A stretch of 64,000 bases of DNA from Pseudomonas iranensis. Lineage in GTDB: Bacteria > Pseudomonadota > Gammaproteobacteria > Pseudomonadales > Pseudomonadaceae. Below are positions 35,175-45,600 of the stretch, piece by piece. Position numbers and translations under genes: made by a program. Under the pieces are notes generated by a model that saw nothing but the letters and a program-made list of their open reading frames with translations, was not told where the DNA came from and made no database searches. The stretch lies in the NCBI RefSeq assembly GCF_014268585.2, contig NZ_CP077092.1:3658001-3722000 (forward strand), given 5' to 3'. How positions within the stretch are numbered: the stretch's first letter is position 1; every line of letters begins with the position of its first letter.

Positions 35175-36119
35175 ATGAACGCCGCCCTGCCCTCCGAACC
35201 CGGTATCCGCATCAGCCTCGCCGAGCTGATCGAAATGCGTCACCGCGTGCGCGAGGTACAACTGTTTTCGACGCCGAGTCAGCGCAGCCCGCTGATCGGC
35301 CTGCATCACTCGAAATTCCGTGGGCGTGGCGTCGACTTCGACCAAGTGCGGGTGTATCAGGCCGGTGACGACGTGCGCACCATCGACTGGCGCGTCACCG
35401 CGCGCACGCAGGAACCGCACACCAAGCTGTTCCACGAAGAGCGCGAGCGACCGATTTTCATCATGGTCGAGCAAAGTACGCGGCTGTTTTTCGGCTCGGG
35501 GCTGATGTTCAAGTCAGTGCTGGCGGCGCAGGTTGCAGCGTTGATCGGCTGGGCCGCGCTGGGGCACAACGACCGCGTCGGCGGGTTGGTGTTCGGCGAC
35601 AACGAGCACTACGAAATCAAGCCTCGCCGGAGCAAGCAGAGCCTGCTGCAATTGCTCAACCGGCTGGTCAAGGTCAACCAGTCGCTGCACAGCGAGCGCG
35701 AGCCGGATCGCGATGCCTTCGGCGTGGCCCTGCGCCGCGCGCGGGAAGTGCTGCGCCCGGGCAGTCTGGCCATCGTCATTTGCGATGAACGCGCGTTGTC
35801 CGACAGCGCCGAGCAGCAGTTGAGTTTGCTGGCGCGGCATTGTGATCTGCTGATGCTGCCGCTGTCCGATCCGCTCGATCACGCCCTGCCCGCTGCCGGC
35901 CTGCTGCGCTTCGCCGAGCGTGGCGCGCAACTGGAAATCGACACGCTGAATTTCGACCTGCGCCAGACCTACCGCGCTCAGGCCGAAGCGCGCATCGCCC
36001 GTTGGGAATTGCTCGCACAAAAGCTGCGAGTGTTGCTGATGCCGTTGAGCACGCAGAGCGAAATGGTCGAGCAGATGCGCGAGTTCCTCAACCCGCAGCG
36101 TCCGGGGAAAGGTCGATGA
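35175..36119 (+). CDS. DUF58 protein of the MoxR-VWA operon
   Basis: The start MNAALPSEPGIRISLAELI gives 314 residues. It has the DUF58 core FRGRGVDFDQVRVYQAGDDVRTIDWRVTARTQEPHTKLFHEERERP and continues into a VWA-like region (FIMVEQSTRLFFGSG), with AREVLRPGSLAIVICDER later. The exact function is unknown; it is a constant partner of MoxR. The stop overlaps the next start (ATGA). Confidence 0.93.
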   Translation: MNAALPSEPGIRISLAELIEMRHRVREVQLFSTPSQRSPLIGLHHSKFRGRGVDFDQVRVYQAGDDVRTIDWRVTARTQEPHTKLFHEERERPIFIMVEQSTRLFFGSGLMFKSVLAAQVAALIGWAALGHNDRVGGLVFGDNEHYEIKPRRSKQSLLQLLNRLVKVNQSLHSEREPDRDAFGVALRRAREVLRPGSLAIVICDERALSDSAEQQLSLLARHCDLLMLPLSDPLDHALPAAGLLRFAERGAQLEIDTLNFDLRQTYRAQAEARIARWELLAQKLRVLLMPLSTQSEMVEQMREFLNPQRPGKGR

Positions 36120-36613
36120 ACGGCCTCGAACAACTGCAACCGCTGATCTCGCCGCCGCCGATCGCCTTCTGGCCGCCGGCGCCAGGCTGGTGGCTGCTGC
36201 TTCTGCTGTTGCCGCTGCTGGGTTTTGCCGTGTGGAAGCTGCGCCGTTTCACTCCGATCAAGAAACGCCCGGTGGTACGCGCCGAGCAACCGCTGGACCC
36301 GGTGCGCATCGCCGCGCTCGCCGAACTGGCGCAAATGCCCAAGCCTTACGACGGCGCTCCGGCCGGTGCCTGGCTGCAACAACTCAACGGCCTGCTCAAA
36401 CGCCTGTGCCGCAACCACTATCCGTACAGCCAGAGCCACACCCTCAACGGCCGCAAATGGCTGGCTTTCCTCGATAACCGCTGCCCGGCTGCCGGCCTGA
36501 CGCGCTGGATGGTGCTGGTCGAAGGCGCGTACAAGCCGGAATGCAAACTCGATGACAAAGCCATCGCCGGCCTGACCCAAGCGGTCGACACGTGGATTCG
36601 CAAACATGTTTGA
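36116..36613 (+). CDS. DUF4381 membrane protein
   Basis: 165 residues beginning MNGLEQLQPLISPPPIAFWPP. The PIxFWPPAPGWW motif leads straight into one membrane helix (LLLLLLPLLGFAVW), followed by a cytoplasmic domain with RLCRNHYPYSQSHTLNGRKWLAFLD. This is the usual DUF4381 design in BatABD operons. It overlaps both neighbours by 4-8 bases. Confidence 0.92.
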   Translation: MNGLEQLQPLISPPPIAFWPPAPGWWLLLLLLPLLGFAVWKLRRFTPIKKRPVVRAEQPLDPVRIAALAELAQMPKPYDGAPAGAWLQQLNGLLKRLCRNHYPYSQSHTLNGRKWLAFLDNRCPAAGLTRWMVLVEGAYKPECKLDDKAIAGLTQAVDTWIRKHV

Positions 36614-37685
36614 GTTCGCCTGGCCGTGGATCTTCGTGCTGTTGCCGCTGCCGTGGTTGATGCGTCTTGTCCTGCCGGTGGCCGACAGCGGCGAGCCGGC
36701 GCTGAAAGTCAGCTTCCTCGCCGACCTCGAAGGCCTCGCCCACCGCCGCGCCCGCGCCAACTTGCCGACCTGGCGGCAGCAGGCGCCGTTTATCCTGTTG
36801 TGGCTGATTCTGCTGACCGCCGCCGCCCGCCCGCAATGGCTTGGCGAACCACTGCCGATCGCCGCCAGCGGTCGCGATCTGCTGGTGGCGGTAGACGTGT
36901 CCGGCTCGATGGATTTCCCCGACATGCAATGGCAGGACGAAGAAGTCAGCCGCCTATCGCTGGTGCAGCACTTGCTCGGCGATTTCCTTGAAAGCCGCGA
37001 CGGCGACCGCGTCGGTTTGATCCTGTTTGGCAGTCAGGCCTACCTGCAAGCGCCGCTGACCTTTGACCGGCGCACCGTGCGCGTCTGGCTCGACGAGGCG
37101 CGGATCGGCATCGCCGGCAAGAACACCGCGATCGGCGATGCCATCGGCCTGGCCCTGAAACGCTTGCGTCTGCGCCCGGCGCAAAGTCGCGTGCTGATTC
37201 TGGTCACCGACGGCGCCAACAACGGCGGCGAAATCAATCCGCTGACGGCCGCAAAACTCGCCGCCAGCGAGGGCGTCAGAATCTATCCGATCGGCATCGG
37301 CGCCAATCCCGAGGACAGCGGCTCGACCGGCCTGCTCGGGGTCAATCCGAGCCTTGATCTGGATGAGCCGGCGCTCAAGGCCATCGCCGAAATCACCGGC
37401 GGCCAGTACTTCCGCGCCCATGACGGCCTGGAGCTGCAAGCGATCAAGGACACCCTCGATCAGCTCGAACCGGTGACCCAGCAACCGACTCAGGCACGCC
37501 CAGCGCAAGCCTTGTATCACTGGCCGCTGGGGTTGGCGCTGTGGTTGAGCCTGTTGCTGGTCGTCCGCGAACTGTGGCCGGACAATCCGCTGCAACGCCT
37601 GTTTACCAAGCAACTGTATTTGCAAAGTCCACTGCCGGACTGGCGTGAGCGCTTGCAGCGTTTGCGCCTGCGGAGGCGCCGATGA
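36606..37685 (+). CDS. VWA-domain membrane protein (BatA-like)
   Basis: 359 residues. Two N-terminal membrane helices (about 5-22 and 55-75) precede a VWA domain with an intact MIDAS (VDVSGSMDF, later LILFGSQAYLQAPLTFD and LVTDGANNGG). A C-terminal helix near 305-325 anchors it. The layout matches BatA of the Bat (aerotolerance/stress) operons. The stop overlaps the next ATG. Confidence 0.94.
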   Translation: MFEFAWPWIFVLLPLPWLMRLVLPVADSGEPALKVSFLADLEGLAHRRARANLPTWRQQAPFILLWLILLTAAARPQWLGEPLPIAASGRDLLVAVDVSGSMDFPDMQWQDEEVSRLSLVQHLLGDFLESRDGDRVGLILFGSQAYLQAPLTFDRRTVRVWLDEARIGIAGKNTAIGDAIGLALKRLRLRPAQSRVLILVTDGANNGGEINPLTAAKLAASEGVRIYPIGIGANPEDSGSTGLLGVNPSLDLDEPALKAIAEITGGQYFRAHDGLELQAIKDTLDQLEPVTQQPTQARPAQALYHWPLGLALWLSLLLVVRELWPDNPLQRLFTKQLYLQSPLPDWRERLQRLRLRRRR

Positions 37686-39418
37686 TCGCGCTCTGGCCGC
37701 ACTGGTTCCGCCCTTGGTGGCTGTTGCTGTTGCCGCTGCTCGGCTGGCTGCTCTGGCAACTCTGGCACCGACAGAAACGCGCCGGTCGCTGGCAGATGAT
37801 TCTGCCGCTGGCATTTCACGCTGCGCTGCTCAGTGGCGGCAGCGGGCGCCAGAGCAAACTGCCGTGGATCGCCCTTGGTGTGGCGTGGTTGCTGACCATT
37901 CTGGCCTTGCTCGGGCCGAGCTGGGAGCGCGTCGAACAGACCAGCCAGAAACCCGCCGATCCGCTGGTAGTCGTGCTCGAACTGACCCCGGAGATGCTCG
38001 CCACCGACTCGCCACCGACGCGTCTGGAACAGGCGCGGCGCAAGCTGTTCGACTTGTTGCAGGCGCGCAGCGATGCGCAGACCGCCATCGTCGTTTATGC
38101 CGGCAGCGCGCACACGCTGGTGCCGCTGTCGGATGACCTGGCGACCAGTCGCAATCTGCTCGACGCGCTCAAGCCGTCGCTGATGCCGGAAGCCGGCCAC
38201 CGCGCCGATCTGGCCGTGGGCAAAGCATTGGCCTTGCTCAAGCAAGGTGCGCTGGGACAGGGTCGGATTCTGCTGATCGGTTCGTCGCTCAACGAAGAAG
38301 AACGGCGAGGCATTCGTCGTGCGCTGAATGGCGAGTCGACGCAACTGCTGATGCTCGGCATCGGCACCGCTGAAGGTGCGCCGATTGCCCAGGAGGACGG
38401 CAGTTTCCTCAAGGACGAGCAAGGCGCGATCCGCGTGCCGCAACTCGACAGCCCGGGTCTGGCGACTTTCCTCAACAGCGTCGGCGGTGAGTATCACCCG
38501 GCGCGACTCGACGAGGCTGATCTTGGCGCCCTTGGCCTGCTCAACGGCCCGCGCAGCCTGCGCGACGACGGCCAGACCGTGCGCCTCGATACGTGGGCCG
38601 ATCAGGGCTATTGGCTGCTGTTGCCGCTGTTGTTGCTGGCTGCGTGTGCCGGGCGCCGTGGCTGGCTGTTCTGCCTGCCGCTGCTGTGGTGCCTGCCGCA
38701 ACCGAGCTACGCTTTCGACTTCGAAGACTTGTGGCTGCGCCCCGATCAACAGGGTTTGCACTTGCTCAAGCAGAAACGACCGGCCGAAGCCGCGCAGCAT
38801 TTTGACGATCATCAATGGCAAGGGGTGGCGTTGTACGAGGCCGGCGACTACAGTGGCGCCGCTCAGCGTTTTGCCGAGGGCAGCGATGCCCGCGCCCACT
38901 ACAATCGTGGCAACGCCTTGGCAAAAAGTGGCGAGCTGGAAGCGGCGATCGATGCCTACGAACAGGCGCTCGAGCTGCAACCGGATCTGCGTCCGGCGCA
39001 GACCAACAAGGCGCTGGTGGAAAACCTGCTGAAGCAGAAAAACGCCCCGCCGCCGCCCGAACCGGATAACCAGCCGAACGAACAAAGTCTGCCCGGCGAT
39101 GAGCCCTCGCCCACCACCGCGCCCCCTCCGGCGGTGAGCAGTGAAACCCAGAGCGAGGCGCAACCGGCCGAGTCGGCCAGCGAACCGCCGCCGACCGCCC
39201 CGCCGCTGCCCGGCCCCAATGAAATCCCCGGCAGCAACGAGGAAGAGGAAACCGACACGGTGCCGACCCTGCGCCCGAGCGAGAACAACCTCGAAGGCGA
39301 GCAGCGTCAGGCGCTCGAGCAATGGCTGGGCAAGATCCCGGACGACCCGGGCGAACTGCTCAGGCGCAAATTCTGGTACGAACAGCAACAACATCAGGAT
39401 CAGGAAAACAATCGATGA
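37682..39418 (+). CDS. VWA and TPR protein (BatB/BatC-like fusion)
   Basis: 578 residues: two N-terminal membrane helices, a VWA domain (residues ~85-290), two further hydrophobic segments around 310-345, then a TPR region (AHYNRGNALAKSGELEAAIDAYEQAL, about 400-440) and a Pro/Glu-rich C-terminal linker. The MIDAS is degenerate: the position of DxSxS reads ELTPE, so metal binding is doubtful. It corresponds to BatB fused to the TPR of BatC. ATGA overlap with the next gene. Confidence 0.93.
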   Translation: MIALWPHWFRPWWLLLLPLLGWLLWQLWHRQKRAGRWQMILPLAFHAALLSGGSGRQSKLPWIALGVAWLLTILALLGPSWERVEQTSQKPADPLVVVLELTPEMLATDSPPTRLEQARRKLFDLLQARSDAQTAIVVYAGSAHTLVPLSDDLATSRNLLDALKPSLMPEAGHRADLAVGKALALLKQGALGQGRILLIGSSLNEEERRGIRRALNGESTQLLMLGIGTAEGAPIAQEDGSFLKDEQGAIRVPQLDSPGLATFLNSVGGEYHPARLDEADLGALGLLNGPRSLRDDGQTVRLDTWADQGYWLLLPLLLLAACAGRRGWLFCLPLLWCLPQPSYAFDFEDLWLRPDQQGLHLLKQKRPAEAAQHFDDHQWQGVALYEAGDYSGAAQRFAEGSDARAHYNRGNALAKSGELEAAIDAYEQALELQPDLRPAQTNKALVENLLKQKNAPPPPEPDNQPNEQSLPGDEPSPTTAPPPAVSSETQSEAQPAESASEPPPTAPPLPGPNEIPGSNEEEETDTVPTLRPSENNLEGEQRQALEQWLGKIPDDPGELLRRKFWYEQQQHQDQENNR

Positions 39419-41046
39419 CCCGCTTCACCGCTCTCTTGCTGCCCCTGCTGATCTGCACGGCCACCGCTCAGGCGGCCGAGCTGACCGCCAGCGTGGATCG
39501 CAGTCGCCTGAACTCCGGCGAGACGGTCGAGCTCACCCTCGAAACTGACGACGTCACCCAATTCGGCAAGCCCGATCTGTCGGCGCTGGAAGCGCTGTTC
39601 GAAGTGCGCGGCACGCGCCAGGTCAACCAGCTCAACACCCTCAACGGCGACAACCGCGCGACCACCCGCTGGATCATCACCTTGCTGCCGAAAGAGAACG
39701 GCAGCGTCGTGATTCCGCCGCTGCAACTGGGCGAAGCACAGAGCCAGCCGATCACCGTGCAGGTGATCGCCAGCGACAACCGCGAAGACAGCAACAGCCT
39801 TGATCCGGTGTTCATCGAAGCCAGCCTCGATCAGACCAGCGTCTACGTGCAGGCCCAGGCCATCCTGACTTTGCGCATCTACCACTCGGTTTCGCTGTAC
39901 GACGACAGCAGCCTGAGCCCGCTGCAAATTGCCGATGCGCGCATCGAACAACTTGGCGACACGCGCACCTACGAGAAAGACATCAACGGTCTGCGCCACG
40001 GCGTGATCGAGATGCGCTACGCGATCTATCCGCAACACAGCGGCCTGCTGACCATCGCGCCGCAGACGTTCAGCGCCACGCTGGTCGATACCGCGCCATC
40101 AGCAGACGCCTCGGGGCCCAAGCCCGGCAAACTGATGCGCGTCAGCTCGGCGTCGATTCCGCTGACGGTCAAACCGAAACCGCTGACCTACCCGGTCGAT
40201 GCGCCATGGTTGCCGGCGCGCAGCCTCAGCCTCAGCGAAAGCTGGAGCCCGGAACCCGACCACACCCAGGTCGGCGATTCCCTGACCCGCAGCCTGACCC
40301 TGAAAGTCGAAGGCCTCGCCAGCTCGCAACTGCCAGCCCTGCCCGCCACCGACGTCAACGGCCTGCGCCGCTACCCCGATCAACCGGTGCTGAGCAACCA
40401 GAGCAGCGACCGCGGCATCATCGGCAGCCGCGAAGAACGCGAAGCCCTGGTGCCAAGCCGCAGCGGCGCGATCGACCTGCCAACCGTCGACGTGGTCTGG
40501 TGGAACACCTTCGAAGACCACCTCGAACACAGCAGCCTGCCCGCGCGCACCCTGCAAGTGGCGAACAACCCCAGCCTGCAAATCGACACCCCGGCCGGCA
40601 CCCTGCAACCGAGTACGCCCGACAACGACACCCTGTGGTGGTGGAAACTCAGCACCCTGATCCTCGCCTGCACCACCCTGCTCGGCTTCGGCCTCTGGTG
40701 GCGCGCCCGCTGGCAACCGGCAATCCACCGCGCCGCCCAGACCGGCCCTAGCCCACGCACCCTGCTAGACGACATCAAACGCGCCAGCCAGGCCAACGAC
40801 CCCCACGCCACCCGCCAGGCACTGGACGCCTGGGCGCGGCAGCAGCCGGAGACACTGGCGGACATGGCAGCGCGGTTTGTGCCGTTATCGGATGCGCTGG
40901 ATGGGTTGAATGGTGCTCTGTACAGCGAGACGGGGCAGCATTGGCAGGGTGAGGATTTGTGGCGGGCGATTCGAACGATTCCAGCGGCGGAACGAGTGCA
41001 GGATCCGGTGAGTGAGAGTGGATTGCCGCCGCTTTATCCGAAGTGA
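39415..41046 (+). CDS. BatD-family protein
   Basis: The start MTRFTALLLPLLICTATAQA gives 543 residues with a cleavable signal peptide. Large beta-rich periplasmic part (LTASVDRSRLNSGETVELTLE; ISLDQTSVYVQAQAILTLRIYH), one C-terminal membrane helix (about 410-430, LSTLILACTTLLGFGLW), and a short cytoplasmic tail. It is the last gene of the operon. BatD proteins are thought to work with BatA/B in envelope stress or oxygen tolerance. Confidence 0.92.
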   Translation: MTRFTALLLPLLICTATAQAAELTASVDRSRLNSGETVELTLETDDVTQFGKPDLSALEALFEVRGTRQVNQLNTLNGDNRATTRWIITLLPKENGSVVIPPLQLGEAQSQPITVQVIASDNREDSNSLDPVFIEASLDQTSVYVQAQAILTLRIYHSVSLYDDSSLSPLQIADARIEQLGDTRTYEKDINGLRHGVIEMRYAIYPQHSGLLTIAPQTFSATLVDTAPSADASGPKPGKLMRVSSASIPLTVKPKPLTYPVDAPWLPARSLSLSESWSPEPDHTQVGDSLTRSLTLKVEGLASSQLPALPATDVNGLRRYPDQPVLSNQSSDRGIIGSREEREALVPSRSGAIDLPTVDVVWWNTFEDHLEHSSLPARTLQVANNPSLQIDTPAGTLQPSTPDNDTLWWWKLSTLILACTTLLGFGLWWRARWQPAIHRAAQTGPSPRTLLDDIKRASQANDPHATRQALDAWARQQPETLADMAARFVPLSDALDGLNGALYSETGQHWQGEDLWRAIRTIPAAERVQDPVSESGLPPLYPK

Positions 41047-41366
41047 AAAGCGAAAGATCGCAGCCTTCGGCAGCTCCTGCAAGGGAATGCATTCGCAGCC
41101 TTTGTTTTTTGTGGTGAGGGGATTTATCCCCGTTGGGCTGCGAAGTAGCCGCAAATTCCGCAACTCAAATATGCCTGACACACCGCAGGGTCTGATTTTG
41201 CGACTGCTGCGCAGCCGTTCAGGGCGGTGCGACGTTTCGCTAAATCCCCTCGCCACAGGAGTCCGTGCGAAGACTGCGCGGTGCAATAGACTGTAAACTC
41301 TCCCCCTCTTTCGCCGCCTCCTCATTCCCGCGCGGCCATCACCTCTTTTCTGTAGCGGAGTCCACC
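41045..41366. repeat. Repeat elements between batD-like and sbcD
   Basis: A GATCGCAGCCTTCGGCAGCT element (41055-41074) is followed by a GAGGGGATTTATCCCCGTTGGG element and its inverted partner (41116-41145 and 41205-41262). The second is the family amplified in tandem between gspD and gspE. No gene is visible. The sbcD promoter should lie after 41262. Confidence 0.85.
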
Positions 41367-42611
41367 TTGCGTCTGTTCCACACCTCCGACTGGCACCTTG
41401 GGCAAAACCTGCACGGCCAGGAGCGCGATTTCGAGCACGCGTGTTTTCTCGAATGGCTGCTGCGCCAGTTGCACTTGGCGCAGCCGGATGTGCTGCTGAT
41501 CGCCGGAGACATCTTCGATACGGTCAATCCGCCGGTCAAAGCGCAGGAACGCCTCTACGATTTCATCGTCAGCGCTCACGAACAGCAGCCGCTGCTGACC
41601 ATCGTGATGATTGCCGGCAACCATGATTCCGGCTCGCGGATCGAGCTGCCGGCGCCGTTGATGCGGCGTTTGCGTACTCACGCGTTGGGTCGGGTGCTGT
41701 GGCTGGATGACGGGCAGCTCGACGCCGAGCGCTTGTTGCTGCCGCTGCCGAATGCGCAGGGAGAAATCACCGCGTGGTGTCTGGCGCTGCCGTTCTTGCG
41801 CCCGGCGGAAGTCACTGGCGCGCATCTGGGCGACAACTATTTGCGCGGCATCGGTCAGGTACATGAGTGGCTGATCGCGGCGGCGAATGCCAAGCGCCAG
41901 CCCGGGCAGGCGTTGATCGCTATCAGCCACGCGCACATGGCCGGGGGTTCGGTGTCGGAGGATTCCGAGCGCAGCCTGATCATCGGCAATGCCGAAGCGC
42001 TGCCCGCCAGCCTGTTCGGCGAAAGCATCAGCTATGTCGCCCTCGGCCATTTGCACAAGCCGCAGAAGGTCAATGGTGAAGAGCGCATCCGCTACAGCGG
42101 CTCGCCGATTCCGCTGTCGTTCTCCGAAATCGGTTATCAGCATCAGATTCTCGATGTGGTCCTCGACGGTGAAACACTGGTCAGCGTCGAGCCGAAACTG
42201 ATTCCGCGCTCGGTCAACCTGCAACGCATCGGCCCGGCGCCGCTGGCCGAGATTCTGCTGCAACTGGCCGACCTGCCGAACATCGATCTGCTCGCCGAAA
42301 CCCAGCGCCAGCCATGGCTGGAAGTGCGCGTGCGTCTTGACGAGCCGCAACCGGATCTGCGCCATCAAGTGGAAACCGCACTGCAAGGCAAAGCGGTGCG
42401 ACTGGTGCGCATCGCCGCTGAATACGCCGGCAATCGTGGTGCCGATGGCAGCGATGACGGCAGCACGCTGATCGAACTCGACCAGCTCACCCCGCAGGAA
42501 TTGTTCAGCCGCGCCTGGCTCGACAACTACGGCAGCGAGGTCGACGAGCAGACGCTCAAGGACTTCGCTGAACTGCTGCAGGACGTGCAACTGGAGGGCG
42601 AGCAGCCATGA
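41367..42611 (+). CDS. sbcD: SbcD exonuclease subunit (Mre11 homologue)
   Basis: Nuclease subunit of the SbcCD complex that cleaves hairpins and processes DNA ends. A TTG start at 41367 is chosen: GGAG lies 6 bases upstream and the protein starts LRLFHTSDWHLGQNL, the canonical N-terminus; 414 residues. Phosphoesterase motifs are HTSDWHLG, AGDIFD, AGNHDSG, SHAHMAG and GHLH. The gene overlaps sbcC by 4 bases. Confidence 0.96.
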   Translation: MRLFHTSDWHLGQNLHGQERDFEHACFLEWLLRQLHLAQPDVLLIAGDIFDTVNPPVKAQERLYDFIVSAHEQQPLLTIVMIAGNHDSGSRIELPAPLMRRLRTHALGRVLWLDDGQLDAERLLLPLPNAQGEITAWCLALPFLRPAEVTGAHLGDNYLRGIGQVHEWLIAAANAKRQPGQALIAISHAHMAGGSVSEDSERSLIIGNAEALPASLFGESISYVALGHLHKPQKVNGEERIRYSGSPIPLSFSEIGYQHQILDVVLDGETLVSVEPKLIPRSVNLQRIGPAPLAEILLQLADLPNIDLLAETQRQPWLEVRVRLDEPQPDLRHQVETALQGKAVRLVRIAAEYAGNRGADGSDDGSTLIELDQLTPQELFSRAWLDNYGSEVDEQTLKDFAELLQDVQLEGEQP

Positions 42612-45600
42612 AAATTCTCGCCATTCGTTTGAAGAACCTCGCCTCGCTGGCCGGGCCGTTCGAGATTGATTTCACCGCTGAACCGCTGGCCAGCGCCGGT
42701 CTGTTCGCAATCACCGGCCCGACCGGCGCCGGCAAAAGCACGTTGCTTGATGCCTTGTGTCTGGCACTGTTCGGCGCTGTACCGCGTCTGAACAACACCG
42801 GCCGAGATGCGAAAGTCCCCGATGCTGACGGTGAAATCGCCACTGGCGACCCGCGCACCTTGCTGCGACGCGGCACCGGTGAAGGCTATGCCGAAGTGGA
42901 TTTTGTCGGCGTCGATGGCCGCCGCTATCGCGCGCGTTGGGAAGCCAATCGCGCTCGCGAGAAGGCTGGCGGCAAGTTGCAAGCGAGTCGGCAGAGCCTG
43001 CGCGACCTCGATCAGGATCAACTGCTCGCTAGCCAGAAAGGCGAATACAAAACCCAGCTGGAAGCCGCGCTGGGCCTGAACTTTGAACAGTTCACTCGCG
43101 CTGTGCTGCTGGCGCAGAGTGAGTTCAGCGCGTTCCTCAAGGCCGACGACAACGACCGCAGTGAACTGCTGGAAAAACTCACCGACACCGCGCTGTACAC
43201 CCGCCTCGGCCGCCGCGCCTTCGACAAGACCAAAGAAGCCCGCGAAGCGCACAAGCTGTTGCAGGATCAGGCTACCGGCGTGACGCCGCTGGCGCCGGAA
43301 GCACGCGCCGAACTCGACGAGCGTTTCAACACCGCGCAGCAACAGATGAAGGCGCAACAGGCGCAGCTCAAACAACTTGAGCAACAACACAGTTGGCTGA
43401 AGGATTTGCGTCAGTTGAAGGAAGCGCAGCAAGCGGCCAGCGAACAACTGCAAACCGCGCAACAGCAATGGCAGGCCCTGGCCGGCGAGCGGGTGAAACT
43501 GACGCGTCTGGAACAGCTTGGCCCGCAACGCCATCAGTTCGCGCGCAAGGCCGAGCTCGATGCGCTGCTGACACCACTGGCGGCGCAGATTGCCGCGCAC
43601 ACCCAACAACACGCGGCACTCGGGGAACGCCAGACGCAGCTGGAACAGAACCTCGACGCAGCGAAAGTCGCCCTGAGCGCAGCGCAACAACGCCAGAGCG
43701 AAAATGCGCCGTTGCTGCGTCAGGCATTCGAAGAGCAAAGCACCCTCGCCCGCCTGATCAAGGACACCGCCAGCAGCGCCGAAGCCCGGCAAGCGGCCGA
43801 GCAAGCGTTCAAGGATGGCCAGAGCGCGATTCAGGCTTTGCAGGAAAAGCAGACTGAAGTCGCCGCGCGTTTGCAACGCATCGCCGCGGAGCTTGAGCAG
43901 AGTGCGCATCTGGCGCCGTTGAGCGATGCCTGGAGCGCCTACCGCGACCGTCTGCAACAGCTGATGCTGATCGGCAACCGCATGAACAAGGGCCAGAGCG
44001 AACTGGCGTCCCTCGAACAGAACGCCGCGCGCAGTGCTGAGCAACTGGCCTCGCACAAACAGCAACTGGAAGTGCTGTTCAAAGAGGCCGGCGCAGAGCC
44101 GGACGCAGTCGCCGAACAGATCGGCCTGCTCGGCACATTGCTGCAGGACAACCGCAAACAGCTGCGCGCGATCGAAGACCTGTCGCGCCTGTGGGCGTCT
44201 CAGCAGGATCTCGACAAGCGCAGCGCCGAGTTGCAACAACGCCAGCTCGACGCGCAGCAGCAACGCGAACGCTTGACCCAGGACGGTGTGAAAACCAAGG
44301 CCGAATTGACCATCGCCGAGCAGACCCTCAGCGTCACTCGCGAACTGCTCGAACGTCAGCGGCTGGCGCGCAGTGCCAGTGTCGAAGAGTTGCGCGCGCA
44401 GTTGCAGGACGATCAGCCCTGCCCGGTCTGCGGCAGCAACGAGCACCCGTATCATCAGCCCGAAGCGCTGTTGCAAAGCCTTGGCCGTCACGATGAAAGC
44501 GAACAGGCCAATGCCCAGCAAGTGGTCGATCAGCTCAAGGAAAAACTGATTGAGCTGCGCGGCGAAGTCGGTGGCGTGATCGCACAACAGAAAGAATTGC
44601 TCCAGCAACAGGAACAACTGGCGGCGCAACAACAAGCCCTGGCCCCGAGCCTCGACGCGCATCCGCTGGCCGCGCAACTGTTCAATCAGGACGCCGACAA
44701 ACGCGACGCCTGGCTCAGCCGCCAGACCGAGCAGTTGAACCAGAGCATCACTCAGGACGAACAACGCCAAAGTGCGCTGCTCACCTTGCAACAGGACGCT
44801 GCGCGCTTATCGCAACAATTGCGTCAGGCCGAGGTAGCGCATCAGCAAGCGGCGCAACAGCTGAGCCATCAGCAGCATGAACTCAACAGCGACCGTCAGC
44901 GCCTTGAGGAAGAACTCAGCGCGTTCGGCCCGCTGCTGCCCGCCGACACACTTGAGGCCTTGCGCCTGGAGCCGGCGGCAACGTTCATGCAGCTGGACCG
45001 GCAGATCGCCGAGCGTTTGACCCAGCTCGAACAGCAAAAGGAAGAGCTGAGCGAACAGCAGCAACGCCAGCAGACGCTGGAGAAAGAGCAGGATCGCCAG
45101 CAGCTGCGCACTCAGCAGCTGCACAGTGCCGAACAGCAATTCACGGCGTTGACCGAGCAGCAGCAAAGCTGTCAGGAAAAACTCGCGCAGTTACTTGGCG
45201 AGCACAGCAGCGCCGAGCATTGGCAGCAGCAACTGGAAAACGCGGTGGAACAGGCACGTAGCGCGGAAACCAGCACCGCTGAGGAGCTGCAAAGTGTGCG
45301 CACGCAACTGGTGCAGATCGCCGCTGAGCTCAAGGCCCAACAGGAACGCCTGCAAGCACTGCAAGCTGAAGACCTGGTACTCGCCGGCAAGATCGCCGAT
45401 TGGCGCGCCAGCCATCCGGAACTGGATGACGGCGGCCTCGAGGACTTGCTGCGCTTCGATGACGCGCAAGTTGCAGAACTGCGCCAGACCCTTCAGCACA
45501 ACGAAAAAGCCATCGAACAGGCCCAGGTCCTGTTGCAGGAGCGCGATCAGCGCCTGCTCGATCACCAGGCCCGGCAGGACGGCAATCTTGACGCCGAACA

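Noticed and set aside
42527..44791. Long antisense open frame over sbcC
   Set aside because: Shadow of the SbcC coiled-coil codons; no family resemblance.
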